Origin: Gammaproteobacteria bacterium
GTDB taxonomy: Bacteria > Pseudomonadota > Gammaproteobacteria > Burkholderiales > Gallionellaceae
DNA: 64,000 bases
Reading direction: 5' to 3'
Assembly (NCBI GenBank): GCA_018813765.1
Contig: JAHJBC010000006.1
Span: 248,001-312,000 of the forward strand
Part shown: positions 39,880 through 50,236 of the stretch, one piece after another
How the letters are laid out: each line of letters begins with the position of its first letter
Position numbering within the stretch: position 1 is the first letter of the stretch
Position numbers and translations under genes: made by a program
The notes under the pieces: model-generated
What the model was told of the DNA's origin: nothing
What the model saw: only the letters and a program-made list of their open reading frames with translations
Database searches by the model: none

Positions 39880-40626
39880 TTGTTGATGATTGAGAACCGA
39901 CAAATTATTGGGCTGGACGTTGTTGCATTGTCACGCAAAGATGCTTTGGCGCTGCTTGAAAAGCGAATCAGCGACAAGGTTCCGACTCGACTGGCTTTTG
40001 TGAACGCAAATTTGGCGAATACTGCATATGAGGATGAAGGCATTCAAAATATGCTTCGCAGTTTTTTGCTGCTAAACGACGGGGCTGGAGTCAATCTAGC
40101 CAGTAAATTGCTGTACCGGCAACCTTTTCCTGACAACCTGAACGGTACTGATTTCACCCCGTGTTTTCTCGACCACTGTGGCGTTCCTTTGCGCATATTT
40201 TTGCTTGGCGCTAGCCCATCCGTAGTCGCCCGTACTGCGGAATTTTTTACTCGGCGCTGGCCTCAACACAATGTGGTTGGCTACCAGCACGGATTTTTCC
40301 CCAAGTCCGAAGAGGGACAATTGATTGAAAGGATCAGGGCCGCAAATCCGAGTCTTGTCCTTGTGGCAATGGGGAATGGTCTGCAGGAACGCTGGGTTGA
40401 AAAGTTGGTACCCGAGTCAGCATTATCCGCATGGGGGGTCGGAGCGCTTTTCGATTTTCTTTGCGGGGAGGTACATCGCGCACCTCTATGGATGCGCTGG
40501 CTTGGCATCGAGTGGTTTTTCCGCTTGCTACAGGAACCCGGAAGAATGTGGCGTCGTTATTTGATTGGCAACCCGAAATTTGTATTTCGCGTGCTGTGCG
40601 AACTTGGATCGAAGACCTTTAAATGA
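39880..40626 (+). CDS. WecG/TagA/CpsF family glycosyltransferase
   Basis: FVNANLANTAYED; LLLNDGAGVNLASKLL; LLGASPSVVARTAEFF; VALGNGLQERW-type motif VAMGNGLQERWVE. Confidence 0.9.
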   Translation: MLMIENRQIIGLDVVALSRKDALALLEKRISDKVPTRLAFVNANLANTAYEDEGIQNMLRSFLLLNDGAGVNLASKLLYRQPFPDNLNGTDFTPCFLDHCGVPLRIFLLGASPSVVARTAEFFTRRWPQHNVVGYQHGFFPKSEEGQLIERIRAANPSLVLVAMGNGLQERWVEKLVPESALSAWGVGALFDFLCGEVHRAPLWMRWLGIEWFFRLLQEPGRMWRRYLIGNPKFVFRVLCELGSKTFK

Positions 40627-41576
40627 TTAATGTCGCTGTAATTATCATTACATACCGCCGCCCGCTTGGCTTGATTCGGGTGTTGGAGGGGCTGGATAAG
40701 CAGCAGTGCAGCGATCAGTCTCGCTGCTTTCGGGTGAGTGCAATCGTTGTGGATAACGATAAGGAACATTCGGCTGCCGCCAGCGTCGAGCAGTTCAGGC
40801 TGAATAGCCCGATGTCTGTCCGCTACATTATGGAAGAGCAACAAGGCATTCCTATCGCCAGAAATGCCGGGATTGCAGCCGTGCCGGATGATGCTGAATT
40901 TTTTTGTTTCATCGACGACGATGAGTGGCCAGGGGAAACCTGGATCGATGAGTTATTGAAAACACAGCGTGCCACAGGGGCGGATTGCGTACTTGGCGCC
41001 GTAATACCTGTCTACCCGGAATCGGCACCGCGCTGGCTGGTTAGCAGTCATGTTTTCGACAGCTGGCAGTTTCCAGATAATGCCCAGTTAACAGAAGCAG
41101 CCTCCAACAATGTACTGATCTCGCATGAATTCATCAGGCGGACAAAGCTCCGTTTTGAGGAAAGAATGCGAATGACCGGGGGGTCCGATTTCCTGTTTTT
41201 TCGCCAGGCTGTTGGGCTGGGGATGCGCATTGTTTGGTCGGCAGGAGCTCCTGTATATGAAGAGGTTCCAATGAGCCGCTTGAAGTTGCGCTGGATTATT
41301 CAGCGACAATACCGTTTGGGAAATACCTTTTCAGTAAGTGAACGACTTACGGGAACGCGAGTGGGCTTGGCTAAATTGGTAGTGAAGGGCTTCATTCGGA
41401 TAGGCTTTGGAGTTGTCATGTTGCCTGCGCTACTTTTCTCTCCGTATTACGGAATGCGCGCAATTGTTCACATCTTGCGCGGTGCCGGAACGATTGCTGG
41501 TGCGTTCGGGCATGCTCATCAGGAATATTCACTCACTGGTCTGGCACTGGATAGGTCGGAACGACCTTCTAAATAG
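40623..41576 (+). CDS. glycosyltransferase family 2
   Basis: VAVIIITYRRPLGLIRVLEGL; GIPIARNAGI; CFIDDDEWP. Confidence 0.88.
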   Translation: MINVAVIIITYRRPLGLIRVLEGLDKQQCSDQSRCFRVSAIVVDNDKEHSAAASVEQFRLNSPMSVRYIMEEQQGIPIARNAGIAAVPDDAEFFCFIDDDEWPGETWIDELLKTQRATGADCVLGAVIPVYPESAPRWLVSSHVFDSWQFPDNAQLTEAASNNVLISHEFIRRTKLRFEERMRMTGGSDFLFFRQAVGLGMRIVWSAGAPVYEEVPMSRLKLRWIIQRQYRLGNTFSVSERLTGTRVGLAKLVVKGFIRIGFGVVMLPALLFSPYYGMRAIVHILRGAGTIAGAFGHAHQEYSLTGLALDRSERPSK

Positions 41577-41594
41577 CTGGCGCGGAGGCTACAA

Positions 41595-42626
41595 CTAGCC
41601 TAGACCGGGATAGTAACCGCTCATTCTGAAAGCAAGCTGGGCCGGCACAAATTCCCCTCTCGAACCCTGCACGTGTTTTGCAACCATGTCGTAACGGCTT
41701 AGCTGAAACCGGTCTGCATCCGGTCCATTGTTGCCCCATGTGGTGGTCACCGCCCTGCGATAACCTGCTTGAGCGACAGCTTGGGCAGTGCGGGCATCAG
41801 AGTTGCCATTTGGATAGCAAAAAGTATCTATTGGGATTCCGAGTCGCTCTTGCAGCAAACGGCGCGACTCAGCAACTTCATAGGCAAGCGCGCGGTCATC
41901 ACATTCCGGCATCAGGCAATGTGACATGCTATGTGAACCGATTTCATGCCCATCAGCCGCCAGCTCCGCAATCTCATCGAATGTCATAAGTCTGGCGAAC
42001 TCGGGTGCCGGGGCTGAGCCAGAAGCTGTTTCTAGTTCCTTGACCAGATGCAGACGCGCATCCAGCTTTAGCTTTTTTGAGGCCGCTACCACGGTGCTCG
42101 CCAAGTTATTCGGGCCGCTTGCGGATATTCCGGCTGTGGCCAATATTTGCATTAGTCGTTCCTGTCCGCCGTCTGTTTGCTTGAGTAGGTTGAGTATCGC
42201 AAAACCAAGTCGATCATGCCAAAGAAGCTCCTGCCGTGTTATGGCGGATACCGGTGCAAAAAAAGAGGCCTTGATGTTATGCCTGGCGAGTATCGGACGG
42301 GCATATTTCAAATTGTCATGCTGAGCATCGTCGAAGGTGATGGCGAGCAGAGGGCGCGATGTTTTTTCACCATTCAGATAGCGCTCATGCTGTGTTGCAA
42401 GCGTGCCGCAATCAAAATGCTTTGTGAAATAGGTCAAAAATGCATCGAGCTCTGCGGGCGTTACGACGAGACCTGGAAAAGGATAAGATTGACGTTCAAC
42501 TTCAGGAAGCACACGGTGGAAGGTTGCAATCGATAGTCGATCACGACCGCGCCTTCCAGGTGCTGTGAGTCCTGCCAGATATAAGAGACGCCCGATGTTG
42601 TTGCGAAGAATCCTTTTGGTACTCAT
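41595..42626 (-). CDS. polysaccharide deacetylase family protein (NodB homology)
   Basis: LAITFDDAQHDNLKYARPIL; IGSHSMSHCLMPECDDRALAYEVAESRRLLQERLGIPIDTFCYPNG. Confidence 0.9.
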   Translation of the reverse strand: MSTKRILRNNIGRLLYLAGLTAPGRRGRDRLSIATFHRVLPEVERQSYPFPGLVVTPAELDAFLTYFTKHFDCGTLATQHERYLNGEKTSRPLLAITFDDAQHDNLKYARPILARHNIKASFFAPVSAITRQELLWHDRLGFAILNLLKQTDGGQERLMQILATAGISASGPNNLASTVVAASKKLKLDARLHLVKELETASGSAPAPEFARLMTFDEIAELAADGHEIGSHSMSHCLMPECDDRALAYEVAESRRLLQERLGIPIDTFCYPNGNSDARTAQAVAQAGYRRAVTTTWGNNGPDADRFQLSRYDMVAKHVQGSRGEFVPAQLAFRMSGYYPGLG

Positions 42627-42646
42627 AGGCAGGAGCGGCTCCGCTC

Positions 42647-44422
42647 TTACGGCTCAAAGGCGCCGATGGCAGGAGGAGATGGCCGTGTCGCGCCGGTAAT
42701 ATCCAGGGTTGATTTGTTCACGTTGCTGCCGGCGCCAATGAGTGGCGAGCCGGCTGCAGGCGTGAAATCGGTGCCGACCGCGGTAAACATCGGGTCATCC
42801 CCCTCAATGGATGCGGAATCGAATCCGCGAGCCGTAGCATAGGCCTGCCACGATGCAAGCGAGCCCCTGCCGTTTACCCATTCATACGAGGCGGCGGCCG
42901 AGTAACAATGGTTGTTGTTGATGAAGGCATATGCACTTAGTGCAAGCGGGTAATCAAAACAATTCATACCACCACTGCTCTCTGCTGAAGAAACAGAATT
43001 GTTGGAGAGAATGTAACCTGTCCCCTCAATATCAACGATTATTCCAGTCCCTCCACCACTTGAATTAGGGCCGAACCATATTGTGTTATTCATGATTCTG
43101 CTTCGAGTATTTACATCCTCCCCAGCCTTCGCCACCCGTATCGGAACCGATATTCCGATGCTTCCGTTGTAGGGCCAATCCTGAATGATGAGATTGTTCT
43201 CAATTAAACAATCAGGGCAATTTGTAACAGAGAGAGCTGTATTCCCTCCATTTATTATTGTGTTGCCCGAAAACCTGGCATTTCGGTGATACACAGGCTC
43301 GGGGGCACCAGTAATGTTGTTAAACGCAATTCCCCAGCAGCCACCTGTTGCTGCTGTCGCATCTATTTCAACAACGTTATTTGCCACAATCAAACCATCA
43401 ACCCCGATGTGAGCAACAATTGGAGCGCCTAGGCATGTAGATCCGTACTGGCCTCGAACATAGTTCCCAATAACAGTCACGTTTTCCGCTGCGACAGCCG
43501 AGATGTAGAGAGTATGGTCAAATACGGTGGAGCTGCCATTTCCATCCCAATAGTTATAGGAAATATCGGCATTATTGCCGCCCCCTAAGAATCCGAAAGT
43601 CCTGCTGTTGGTAATTCTGTTGCCGGTAAACTTAATATTGGTTGATGGTCTAAGTCCTAAGTTGCCTCCGGCATTGTAAATCGCTACGTCGAAGTTGTTC
43701 ATTTCAAGGTTGCCCATGCTCACATCATGAGCGCCATCGTAAAAGAAGAAGCCATTGTTTCGATTTCCAAGTGCTCCATTATCGCCATTTAGTTTGAAGT
43801 TTAGGAAGCGGACACCTCCACGATCTCCATTAACAGTGAATAGATTCCCTGTTCCTGCCACAGTATTAATGATTGGTTTGGCCGTGCCAGTAAAAGTGGT
43901 CGGAGTATATTCGCGCAAATCCACACAGGTCGTATCGACCGGACAGGCCGATCTCGTGATATTGAATAAATTTAGTGAATTGAAAGCCCCGCCTTTGCAT
44001 AGTGCAACCGTTTCGCCGCTCGCTGCAGCATTCAGCGTTGCGATTGCCGAGGCAATCGTCTGTTTCGGGGATGCTGCTGTACCGGGGTTTCCATCAGCAC
44101 CCGGTTGGCAATCGATTTCCGCACCTGTTCCACAATCGCAATAGTGAGTAATTGTGCCTGTTCGATAGGGGGTGGCTTCCCATGCCGCTACAACGTCAGC
44201 AATGGCCGAGGGGGGGGGCAGGGGTGGGTCGGTTGGGTCGGTTGGATCGTCGGGGTCGGCAGAATAGGGGGATACATTGCTGCCACCGCACGAGGCGAGT
44301 CCGGCTGCAAGGAACATTATTGCGAATAGAAAACCCTGTAATGGCCTTGAAACGTTAGCTTTGATATTCGACATTTGTTTTCCCTTCGAATTAAAGCGAC
44401 TAGGTATTTGATTGATATGCAC
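42647..44422 (-). CDS. right-handed parallel beta-helix repeat lipoprotein
   Basis: Lipobox AAGLASCGGSN; low-complexity DPDDPTDPTDPPLPPPS linker; repeated NN/GN strand pattern (GNLEMNNFDVAIYNAGGN, FSGNTIINGGNTALSV). Confidence 0.82.
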   Translation of the reverse strand: MHINQIPSRFNSKGKQMSNIKANVSRPLQGFLFAIMFLAAGLASCGGSNVSPYSADPDDPTDPTDPPLPPPSAIADVVAAWEATPYRTGTITHYCDCGTGAEIDCQPGADGNPGTAASPKQTIASAIATLNAAASGETVALCKGGAFNSLNLFNITRSACPVDTTCVDLREYTPTTFTGTAKPIINTVAGTGNLFTVNGDRGGVRFLNFKLNGDNGALGNRNNGFFFYDGAHDVSMGNLEMNNFDVAIYNAGGNLGLRPSTNIKFTGNRITNSRTFGFLGGGNNADISYNYWDGNGSSTVFDHTLYISAVAAENVTVIGNYVRGQYGSTCLGAPIVAHIGVDGLIVANNVVEIDATAATGGCWGIAFNNITGAPEPVYHRNARFSGNTIINGGNTALSVTNCPDCLIENNLIIQDWPYNGSIGISVPIRVAKAGEDVNTRSRIMNNTIWFGPNSSGGGTGIIVDIEGTGYILSNNSVSSAESSGGMNCFDYPLALSAYAFINNNHCYSAAASYEWVNGRGSLASWQAYATARGFDSASIEGDDPMFTAVGTDFTPAAGSPLIGAGSNVNKSTLDITGATRPSPPAIGAFEP

Positions 44423-44573
44423 AGGGATCGAAGCGATGTAATCCCGGCATGCAGGCCAAATGCGTATTTCAAATCAGCCCATAAAGCATGCGGTCGGAGC
44501 AATATAGACTGCATCAGTCCTATTCGCAAGCCTTAGGATCTCATGCCTTTATGACAGCAGGCACTGCGCTTTG

Positions 44574-45149
44574 TCATTTCGGCGGAAATGCCTCAACGGC
44601 TGTGGCGGCGCCGATATCTGCACCCCGTGCAACCGGTGAGAGAGATCGCGGGATCACTCGGCCTGGCGGTGTGAGAATGATAGAGTCCGGTGGCACATCC
44701 CTTGTGACGACGCAATTCGCGCCGACCATCGAATGGTCGCCGATTTTGATTCCGCCGAGAACACGTGCGCCTGGGTAAATGTCAACGTTATTCCCGATTT
44801 TCGGTGTTCCGGGAATTTGTCCCGTACCTAGCGTGACATCGTGAAAGATCAAACAATCTTCACCGATTTCAACCCCTCTTCCAATCATGATGTTGGTGGG
44901 GTGGATGAGTTTCAAGCCGGGGCCGATGCGTGCTCCGCAACGGCCAGCCCAGAGGTGGATGTTGTATCGGCCTAAGGGTAACCGGAAAATGCGATATAGC
45001 ATCCACATCGGCATTCTCAGAAATCTGCTGGGCAAAGAATCAGCCCACATCCCAAACCGGAAGATCGCCACAATCCAGAATCCCGGATTGGTAAACCACC
45101 GACCATGATCTTCATATTTGGGGATGTCGCGTCGCAAGTTTTCGAACAT
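44574..45149 (-). CDS. LbH serine acetyltransferase family
   Basis: IHPTNIMIGRGVEIGEDCLIFHDVTLGTG; VGANCVVTRDVPPDSI. Confidence 0.85.
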   Translation of the reverse strand: MFENLRRDIPKYEDHGRWFTNPGFWIVAIFRFGMWADSLPSRFLRMPMWMLYRIFRLPLGRYNIHLWAGRCGARIGPGLKLIHPTNIMIGRGVEIGEDCLIFHDVTLGTGQIPGTPKIGNNVDIYPGARVLGGIKIGDHSMVGANCVVTRDVPPDSIILTPPGRVIPRSLSPVARGADIGAATAVEAFPPK

Positions 45150-45179
45150 GGTTTTTCTACAAAAGAAGTATAGGTAATC

Positions 45180-46061
45180 TTAACGTGACTGTGTGCCAGT
45201 TGAACGCCTACCCGGTATTCTGGCCAGTACGGAGATAAGCTCGCGAGCGGCGCGGAGCTTTCCGGTTGAGTTCAAATGTCCGCCGTCGTCAGTATAGGCT
45301 GGAGCCATCGCGGGAGCTTCAATACCTTGCCACTCACTTGTTACAGTATTTCCATTTTGATCGGTAGATTCGATTCGGGCCAGATCGAATATTGGTTCTC
45401 GCCCCAAGTAAGCTTGGCGCAAGCGAGCATTGTATTCTTCCCGACGAACATTCTCTTTAAAACCATAGGGCGCTTTGCCAAGCAAGCGTTTAATGGTTCC
45501 CTTGAATCCTCCCTGTATTACTGTGAGTGGTGCAGTTACATGCACGAAGATCGTACTTGGATTCTTGGCTTGAAGAGTATTGATGGTAGTGCGGTAACTT
45601 TCAAAAAGCGCTTTTGTGTCCACGTTGGGCGTGAAATCCACGTAACAAAACTTTACCAGCGCGATGTCAGGTCCGGTGGCCTGTTGCCCTAATGCTTGCT
45701 CAAAGCTTTTTAGCTTCTGGAATGGGTCCCCATTTTTGGCGACGGCTGTATGTCCAATTCCCGCTTGACCCAAACTTCCAGCAGTTGGAACTTCGATCAC
45801 TCGGACTGATACCCCGGCCTTGGCGGAGAGCTGTTCGATTCCTTCAAGAAGATTTCTTCCAACAGATTGATGCCCAAAAAAAATTTTCTGTTGCGCAATT
45901 CGCTGTAAATCCGCTTGGAGTGTTAAATCCATTTCATCAGCCCGAGCTGTCGTACTCATATGTGCAGTTGCGAAAACTAACATAACGCCCGTTATGAACC
46001 AGTAACCAAATTGGAATACCCAACGTTTGGGATATTGAACACACAAAAATATATAAGTCAT
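45180..46061 (-). CDS. SGNH/GDSL-hydrolase-like exported protein
   Basis: KIFFGHQSVGRNLLEGI; DIALVKFCYVDF; DDGGHLNSTGKLRAARELI. Confidence 0.7.
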   Translation of the reverse strand: MTYIFLCVQYPKRWVFQFGYWFITGVMLVFATAHMSTTARADEMDLTLQADLQRIAQQKIFFGHQSVGRNLLEGIEQLSAKAGVSVRVIEVPTAGSLGQAGIGHTAVAKNGDPFQKLKSFEQALGQQATGPDIALVKFCYVDFTPNVDTKALFESYRTTINTLQAKNPSTIFVHVTAPLTVIQGGFKGTIKRLLGKAPYGFKENVRREEYNARLRQAYLGREPIFDLARIESTDQNGNTVTSEWQGIEAPAMAPAYTDDGGHLNSTGKLRAARELISVLARIPGRRSTGTQSR

Positions 46062-46117
46062 TGAAAATTTATTAACTCAATCATTCTGGAATGTCCCCAA
46101 TTTGTGAGTTTCAAAAG

Positions 46118-47317
46118 TTATTGATCTGCAAGTTGAATACATTGAGAAATACGACGTTGAAATGTCGCTTCAAAAGTATGATCTTGGGCAAAAAGTACAG
46201 CATTAAGTGATTTGGATTTAATTTCATCCCGCTGTAAGTTTAGTCTTTCAATCAAGTCTACAAATCTATTGACATCGTTCATCGCGATTCCCCAGCCAAC
46301 ATCGTGTCTAGCCAGAATACCCATGTGCGCCTTGTTATTGTATCCAATTATTGGAACTCCGCAGGCATAGGTTTCCAAGTAGGTGCATGAAGGGTCGCTC
46401 TGGCGGTGGCAGCAGACAAACAAATCCAAGTTCGACTTAATAAATGGCACAAGTTCACTGGCGTAGTCAACAGCTCCATGGAGGCGTACACAGGAATCTA
46501 AGCCATAGATATTAATATTTTGCTGCATTTGAGGCAGAAGCTCACCGGTTCCGAAAATATCTAAGGAGAATGGGATTTGGCGATTATGTAATTGGTGCGC
46601 AATTTCAATTAGGTGATCGGCACCTTTCATGCTGATCAGGCGACCTGAAAACCCAAGGCGTAATGGTGCTTGTGATTCTAAATGTGAAAGCCGAGTTGAG
46701 AGTTCTGTATCGGTAATACCCATTGACGCACTATTGCGTGTATCAAAATACAACAAGGCATTGGGAACAAGATGCGCATAAGAGTCATACGCGGGCACTC
46801 CATTTGCTTGCAGTCCGTCAGCATGGCGAAAGGCTTGTATTCGCTTTCTTTCCTTGAGGAGGAGCCAAACAATGGATTTAAACTTGCGCCAGAGATTTAA
46901 GTTGCTGATTGACGCAATTTGCAGTCTTGTCTCAAGCGTATATTCAATTATATATATGCACTTAATTTTCAGCGTATGACAAAGATCAACTATATGAAAA
47001 CCATCAAATGAATCGCCAGATGCTAATACGATATCTGCACCATTTAAGTGACTTGAATCTATCGTAACGTTTGGCTCAATCACATTTACCTTGGCAGGGA
47101 AGCTTTTAGCGACGTATTGAATTAATCCAAATGTTGGAGGGGGAGTTGTTGCCAGACGTATGGTGAGGCAAAAATTGCCTGGCCAGAGCTTGGTGTAGGT
47201 CAGTACGCCATCATAAAATTTCCTGTCGAAATACAACTCCTCCCCAATTTTCCAGATTCCAACAGAAGGCAGGAGCATTAGGGTGGGTGCTCGACTTGCA
47301 GAAGTCATAATAGACAT
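46118..47317 (-). CDS. glycosyltransferase (GT4-like)
   Basis: LRLGFSGRLISMKGADHLIEIA; CTYLETYACGVPIIGYN. Confidence 0.85.
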   Translation of the reverse strand: MSIMTSASRAPTLMLLPSVGIWKIGEELYFDRKFYDGVLTYTKLWPGNFCLTIRLATTPPPTFGLIQYVAKSFPAKVNVIEPNVTIDSSHLNGADIVLASGDSFDGFHIVDLCHTLKIKCIYIIEYTLETRLQIASISNLNLWRKFKSIVWLLLKERKRIQAFRHADGLQANGVPAYDSYAHLVPNALLYFDTRNSASMGITDTELSTRLSHLESQAPLRLGFSGRLISMKGADHLIEIAHQLHNRQIPFSLDIFGTGELLPQMQQNINIYGLDSCVRLHGAVDYASELVPFIKSNLDLFVCCHRQSDPSCTYLETYACGVPIIGYNNKAHMGILARHDVGWGIAMNDVNRFVDLIERLNLQRDEIKSKSLNAVLFAQDHTFEATFQRRISQCIQLADQ

Positions 47318-47382
47318 TAGAAATCCTAGCGAATTTGAATCAAAATGAGCATCGAGTCATAGCCTACAATTTACCAGCAACT

Positions 47383-48516
47383 TTACGAAGATGGCAGAAT
47401 CACTAAATCTGGCGGAGATTTCTGGCGCGAATATTGACTGCGCAAGGATTCAAGAAGGCCCTCGCTTGGAGAGCCGGCGCAATGCAGATAAACCTTAAAA
47501 AGACCGCCGAAGCTCATTAGTCGATATCGGATCATCACCTCGTCGTCGTTCGGACCGCTCGGTAAGCCGAGATGTAGTGATATTTTCTGATGCTCAATGG
47601 CAAAAAGCGGGGCATCCCATAGAAATTGCGCAGTGCCCGTTTTGGGGAGCCGTACATAGAAATAGCCATGAATCCCCATCTTGTCGAGTGCGCCACCCCA
47701 ACGCTTTTTCCACTGAAGCAGATTGTCTTCAGGGCGCCCCAGGGAAACTCCCATGTCATAGTAGTCGAAGCCATTATCTATCGCCCACTCGAGAGCCAGG
47801 TAGAAGTTGATTGAGTTGGTCTCGTTCAGTCTTTTTGGGTCGGAATATATCGATTCTGGATAGCCGAAGCGGATCGAACTCCAGTAGCGCTTTCCTGCAC
47901 GGGTGATCACACATCCTGTTTGGCAGGCCACCACCTCGTCCTCCAATAGTACCAACTCAAGCCGCCCGAACTTCTGGGCAATCCTGCGTACCTCGTCTGG
48001 ATCAACTTGTGAGGCTCCCATTCCGTGTCTTGCGCTTGCGTAGGGCTGGAGCATCTCCCGATCAGCGCGATCAATCTCGGCGTCGTCCAGAATCTGCTGC
48101 ATTCTATAGCGTCCCCAGCATTTTCGAAGCCTGCGTCGCAACTCGCTTTCGAAGCCGGCCGTGATTTCCTCTATCGGCCTGCCGAGAGGCATGGTAAAGC
48201 GCAAAGTCTGCGGAACTCGTAAAGCTCCCGGAAACGGAAGGTCGCATACCAATGCTGACTGGCTTGAAATATTCAGGTTTTTCTGGCTGGAACATACTTC
48301 GCCATCCGCTCCCAACAGAGCCTTGGCCCATTCTCTATGCGTTTTTCGGCCGGTATAAATTATGTTGTAGGGACTGCCATTTTGGACGGGGAGATTTGCG
48401 ATCTCCCAGCGCCAAAAGCAGGCGCGGGAAAGTAGTTCCCTCAGCGATGCAGCATATTCTCTAAGCGAGAATTTCAGGGAAGATAGTAATAGAGTTTTAT
48501 TCACGAGTGCGGCCAC
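47383..48516 (-). CDS. GNAT/FemAB-like acyltransferase
   Basis: LPFPGALRVPQTLRFTMPLGRPIEEITAGFESELRRRLRKCW; ALEWAIDNGFDYYDMGVSLGRPEDNLLQWKKRWGG. Confidence 0.7.
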   Translation of the reverse strand: MAALVNKTLLLSSLKFSLREYAASLRELLSRACFWRWEIANLPVQNGSPYNIIYTGRKTHREWAKALLGADGEVCSSQKNLNISSQSALVCDLPFPGALRVPQTLRFTMPLGRPIEEITAGFESELRRRLRKCWGRYRMQQILDDAEIDRADREMLQPYASARHGMGASQVDPDEVRRIAQKFGRLELVLLEDEVVACQTGCVITRAGKRYWSSIRFGYPESIYSDPKRLNETNSINFYLALEWAIDNGFDYYDMGVSLGRPEDNLLQWKKRWGGALDKMGIHGYFYVRLPKTGTAQFLWDAPLFAIEHQKISLHLGLPSGPNDDEVMIRYRLMSFGGLFKVYLHCAGSPSEGLLESLRSQYSRQKSPPDLVILPSS

Positions 48517-48576
48517 TTGAACTTTTCATGTCTCGGCTGGTGCAACATGAGGGCTGCATGAAGTATTTTGGATGCC

Positions 48577-49641
48577 TCATTCTGGGAAGAGATCCAAGGT
48601 TCGTTCAACCTCTATTGGGTCGATTCTGAATCCCGTTCCCTCCGGGGTGCCGACCACGAAACCAAAATGCTGTTTATCTCGATCCGTAAGATGTTTGTAC
48701 GAATCTGCGAAGCGATTGGGCGGTTGCAGGGTTAAAACCGAACCGCCAGATTGCAGTGCTGCGATGCCGTGGCTGAGTTGGCTACCTTCGACTCCCACCA
48801 CGGTTCTGGCTCCGGCACAGGCTGCAACTATGGTTGGAACGTCAGCTTTCATTGGATCGAGAATGCGAAATCCTCTTTGAGCGCGCAAGTGTTCGGCCAG
48901 TTCTAGTTCATTTTGCAACAGGCGTAGCTCTCCCTTATCGCCACGAAGAATAAATACGCCAGGATGAGCAGCAGGCTTTACGTGGGATAGCAATTGGTCG
49001 CTCATGGCGCGAAAACGCAAATGTCTGTTTCGATTCTGGCCCAGGTCTTCAAAGATTACGAGCTCATTAATAAATGCATTGAGCAGACGAGTTGGCTTCA
49101 TATTGAGCCAGGTTTCGTAGCCCAGAGTGTGCAGTCCGACGGGGTGTGCCGTAGTAATTGGAGTTCCTTCTGCACTTGCCAAGGGGTAGGCTAGACAATC
49201 GTCTATCAACCATGATCCAAAATATTTGTTGCCTCCTGCAGTGCAATACACCGCCCCGCGATCAATTTCCGTGTCTATTCTGACCGTTGGCAGCAGGCGC
49301 GAACGTGGCGCTAGCCAAGAATGGGCATCAGCTTTGTAGAGAGAGCCATCAATTAACCAGACATCCTTTAGCAAGAAGCCGCGTGTGGCAGCATGAGTGG
49401 TGACGAAGCCACCTTGCATTGTGTGGCGGGGGTGCTCTGCAGCAAAAGCCCAGTCTGTCACGCGGTCAAGCTGATTGGGGAGGAAATATGCGGGCGGGGT
49501 GATTGAAGATTCGCATGGGGCGATCACCCATGATTTATCCGCGACACTTTCCAGTGGGCGCGGTGGGTTGCGGAATAGCCATTTATTAAGGAAGTGCCGA
49601 GCCGAGGCAAGCGTGAATTTTGACTGGACTATTCTTTCCAC
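48577..49641 (-). CDS. glycosyltransferase 61-like protein
   Basis: IYPGAR-like layout; ARTVVGVEGSQLSHGIAALQSGGSVLTLQPPNRFADSYKHL. Confidence 0.65.
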   Translation of the reverse strand: MERIVQSKFTLASARHFLNKWLFRNPPRPLESVADKSWVIAPCESSITPPAYFLPNQLDRVTDWAFAAEHPRHTMQGGFVTTHAATRGFLLKDVWLIDGSLYKADAHSWLAPRSRLLPTVRIDTEIDRGAVYCTAGGNKYFGSWLIDDCLAYPLASAEGTPITTAHPVGLHTLGYETWLNMKPTRLLNAFINELVIFEDLGQNRNRHLRFRAMSDQLLSHVKPAAHPGVFILRGDKGELRLLQNELELAEHLRAQRGFRILDPMKADVPTIVAACAGARTVVGVEGSQLSHGIAALQSGGSVLTLQPPNRFADSYKHLTDRDKQHFGFVVGTPEGTGFRIDPIEVERTLDLFPE

Positions 49642-49655
49642 AGCTTGGTATGGCT

Positions 49656-49898
49656 TCAGGCCAACTTGCGGGTGATGAAGTTTGAGATTCGGTCAATCGA
49701 GTCGAGGTTGTCCGGCAGCATTTCACTGTCTTCCACTTTGATGCCAAAGGTTTCCTCAATGAAGAATATGACCTCCAATACCCCAGTCGAGTCAATGATT
49801 CCGCGATCAAGCAGGGAAACATCGTCACTCAAAGTTGCGGGGTCAGCCACGTAGAAATTTGAAGTAATAAAAGCGCGAACCTGATCCTTGATTTCCAT
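49656..49898 (-). CDS. acyl carrier protein
   Basis: 80 aa; SLLDRGIIDSTGVLEVIFFIEETFGIKVEDSEM with DST phosphopantetheine serine. Confidence 0.88.
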   Translation of the reverse strand: MEIKDQVRAFITSNFYVADPATLSDDVSLLDRGIIDSTGVLEVIFFIEETFGIKVEDSEMLPDNLDSIDRISNFITRKLA

Positions 49899-50236
49899 GA
49901 AGTAAATCTCCTTTTCTTGATTCTACTTGGGCTGTATTGTGAATGCCACCCCCCCTAAGGTACTAGAAAGTCCGGCAGCGATGAGCCTGTATCATTAATT
50001 TCCAGTGGTTGGGAATGAGTTTGTCGAACATTGAGCGATGGGTGAAATGGACAAGCTCATAAATTTCAGGGTATGGTGCGCCACTTGAAAATCCGCCCCC
50101 ATACTTCTGCTTTGGCTACTGCAGAGACATGCGTAGTGGGTCTGTAGGATGTCAAGCGCTACCGGATTTATGACTGACCCGATGAAGGAGCATTGACGGG
50201 ATATCTTGGTGTTACCTAACTTGATGTAAGGCAATC

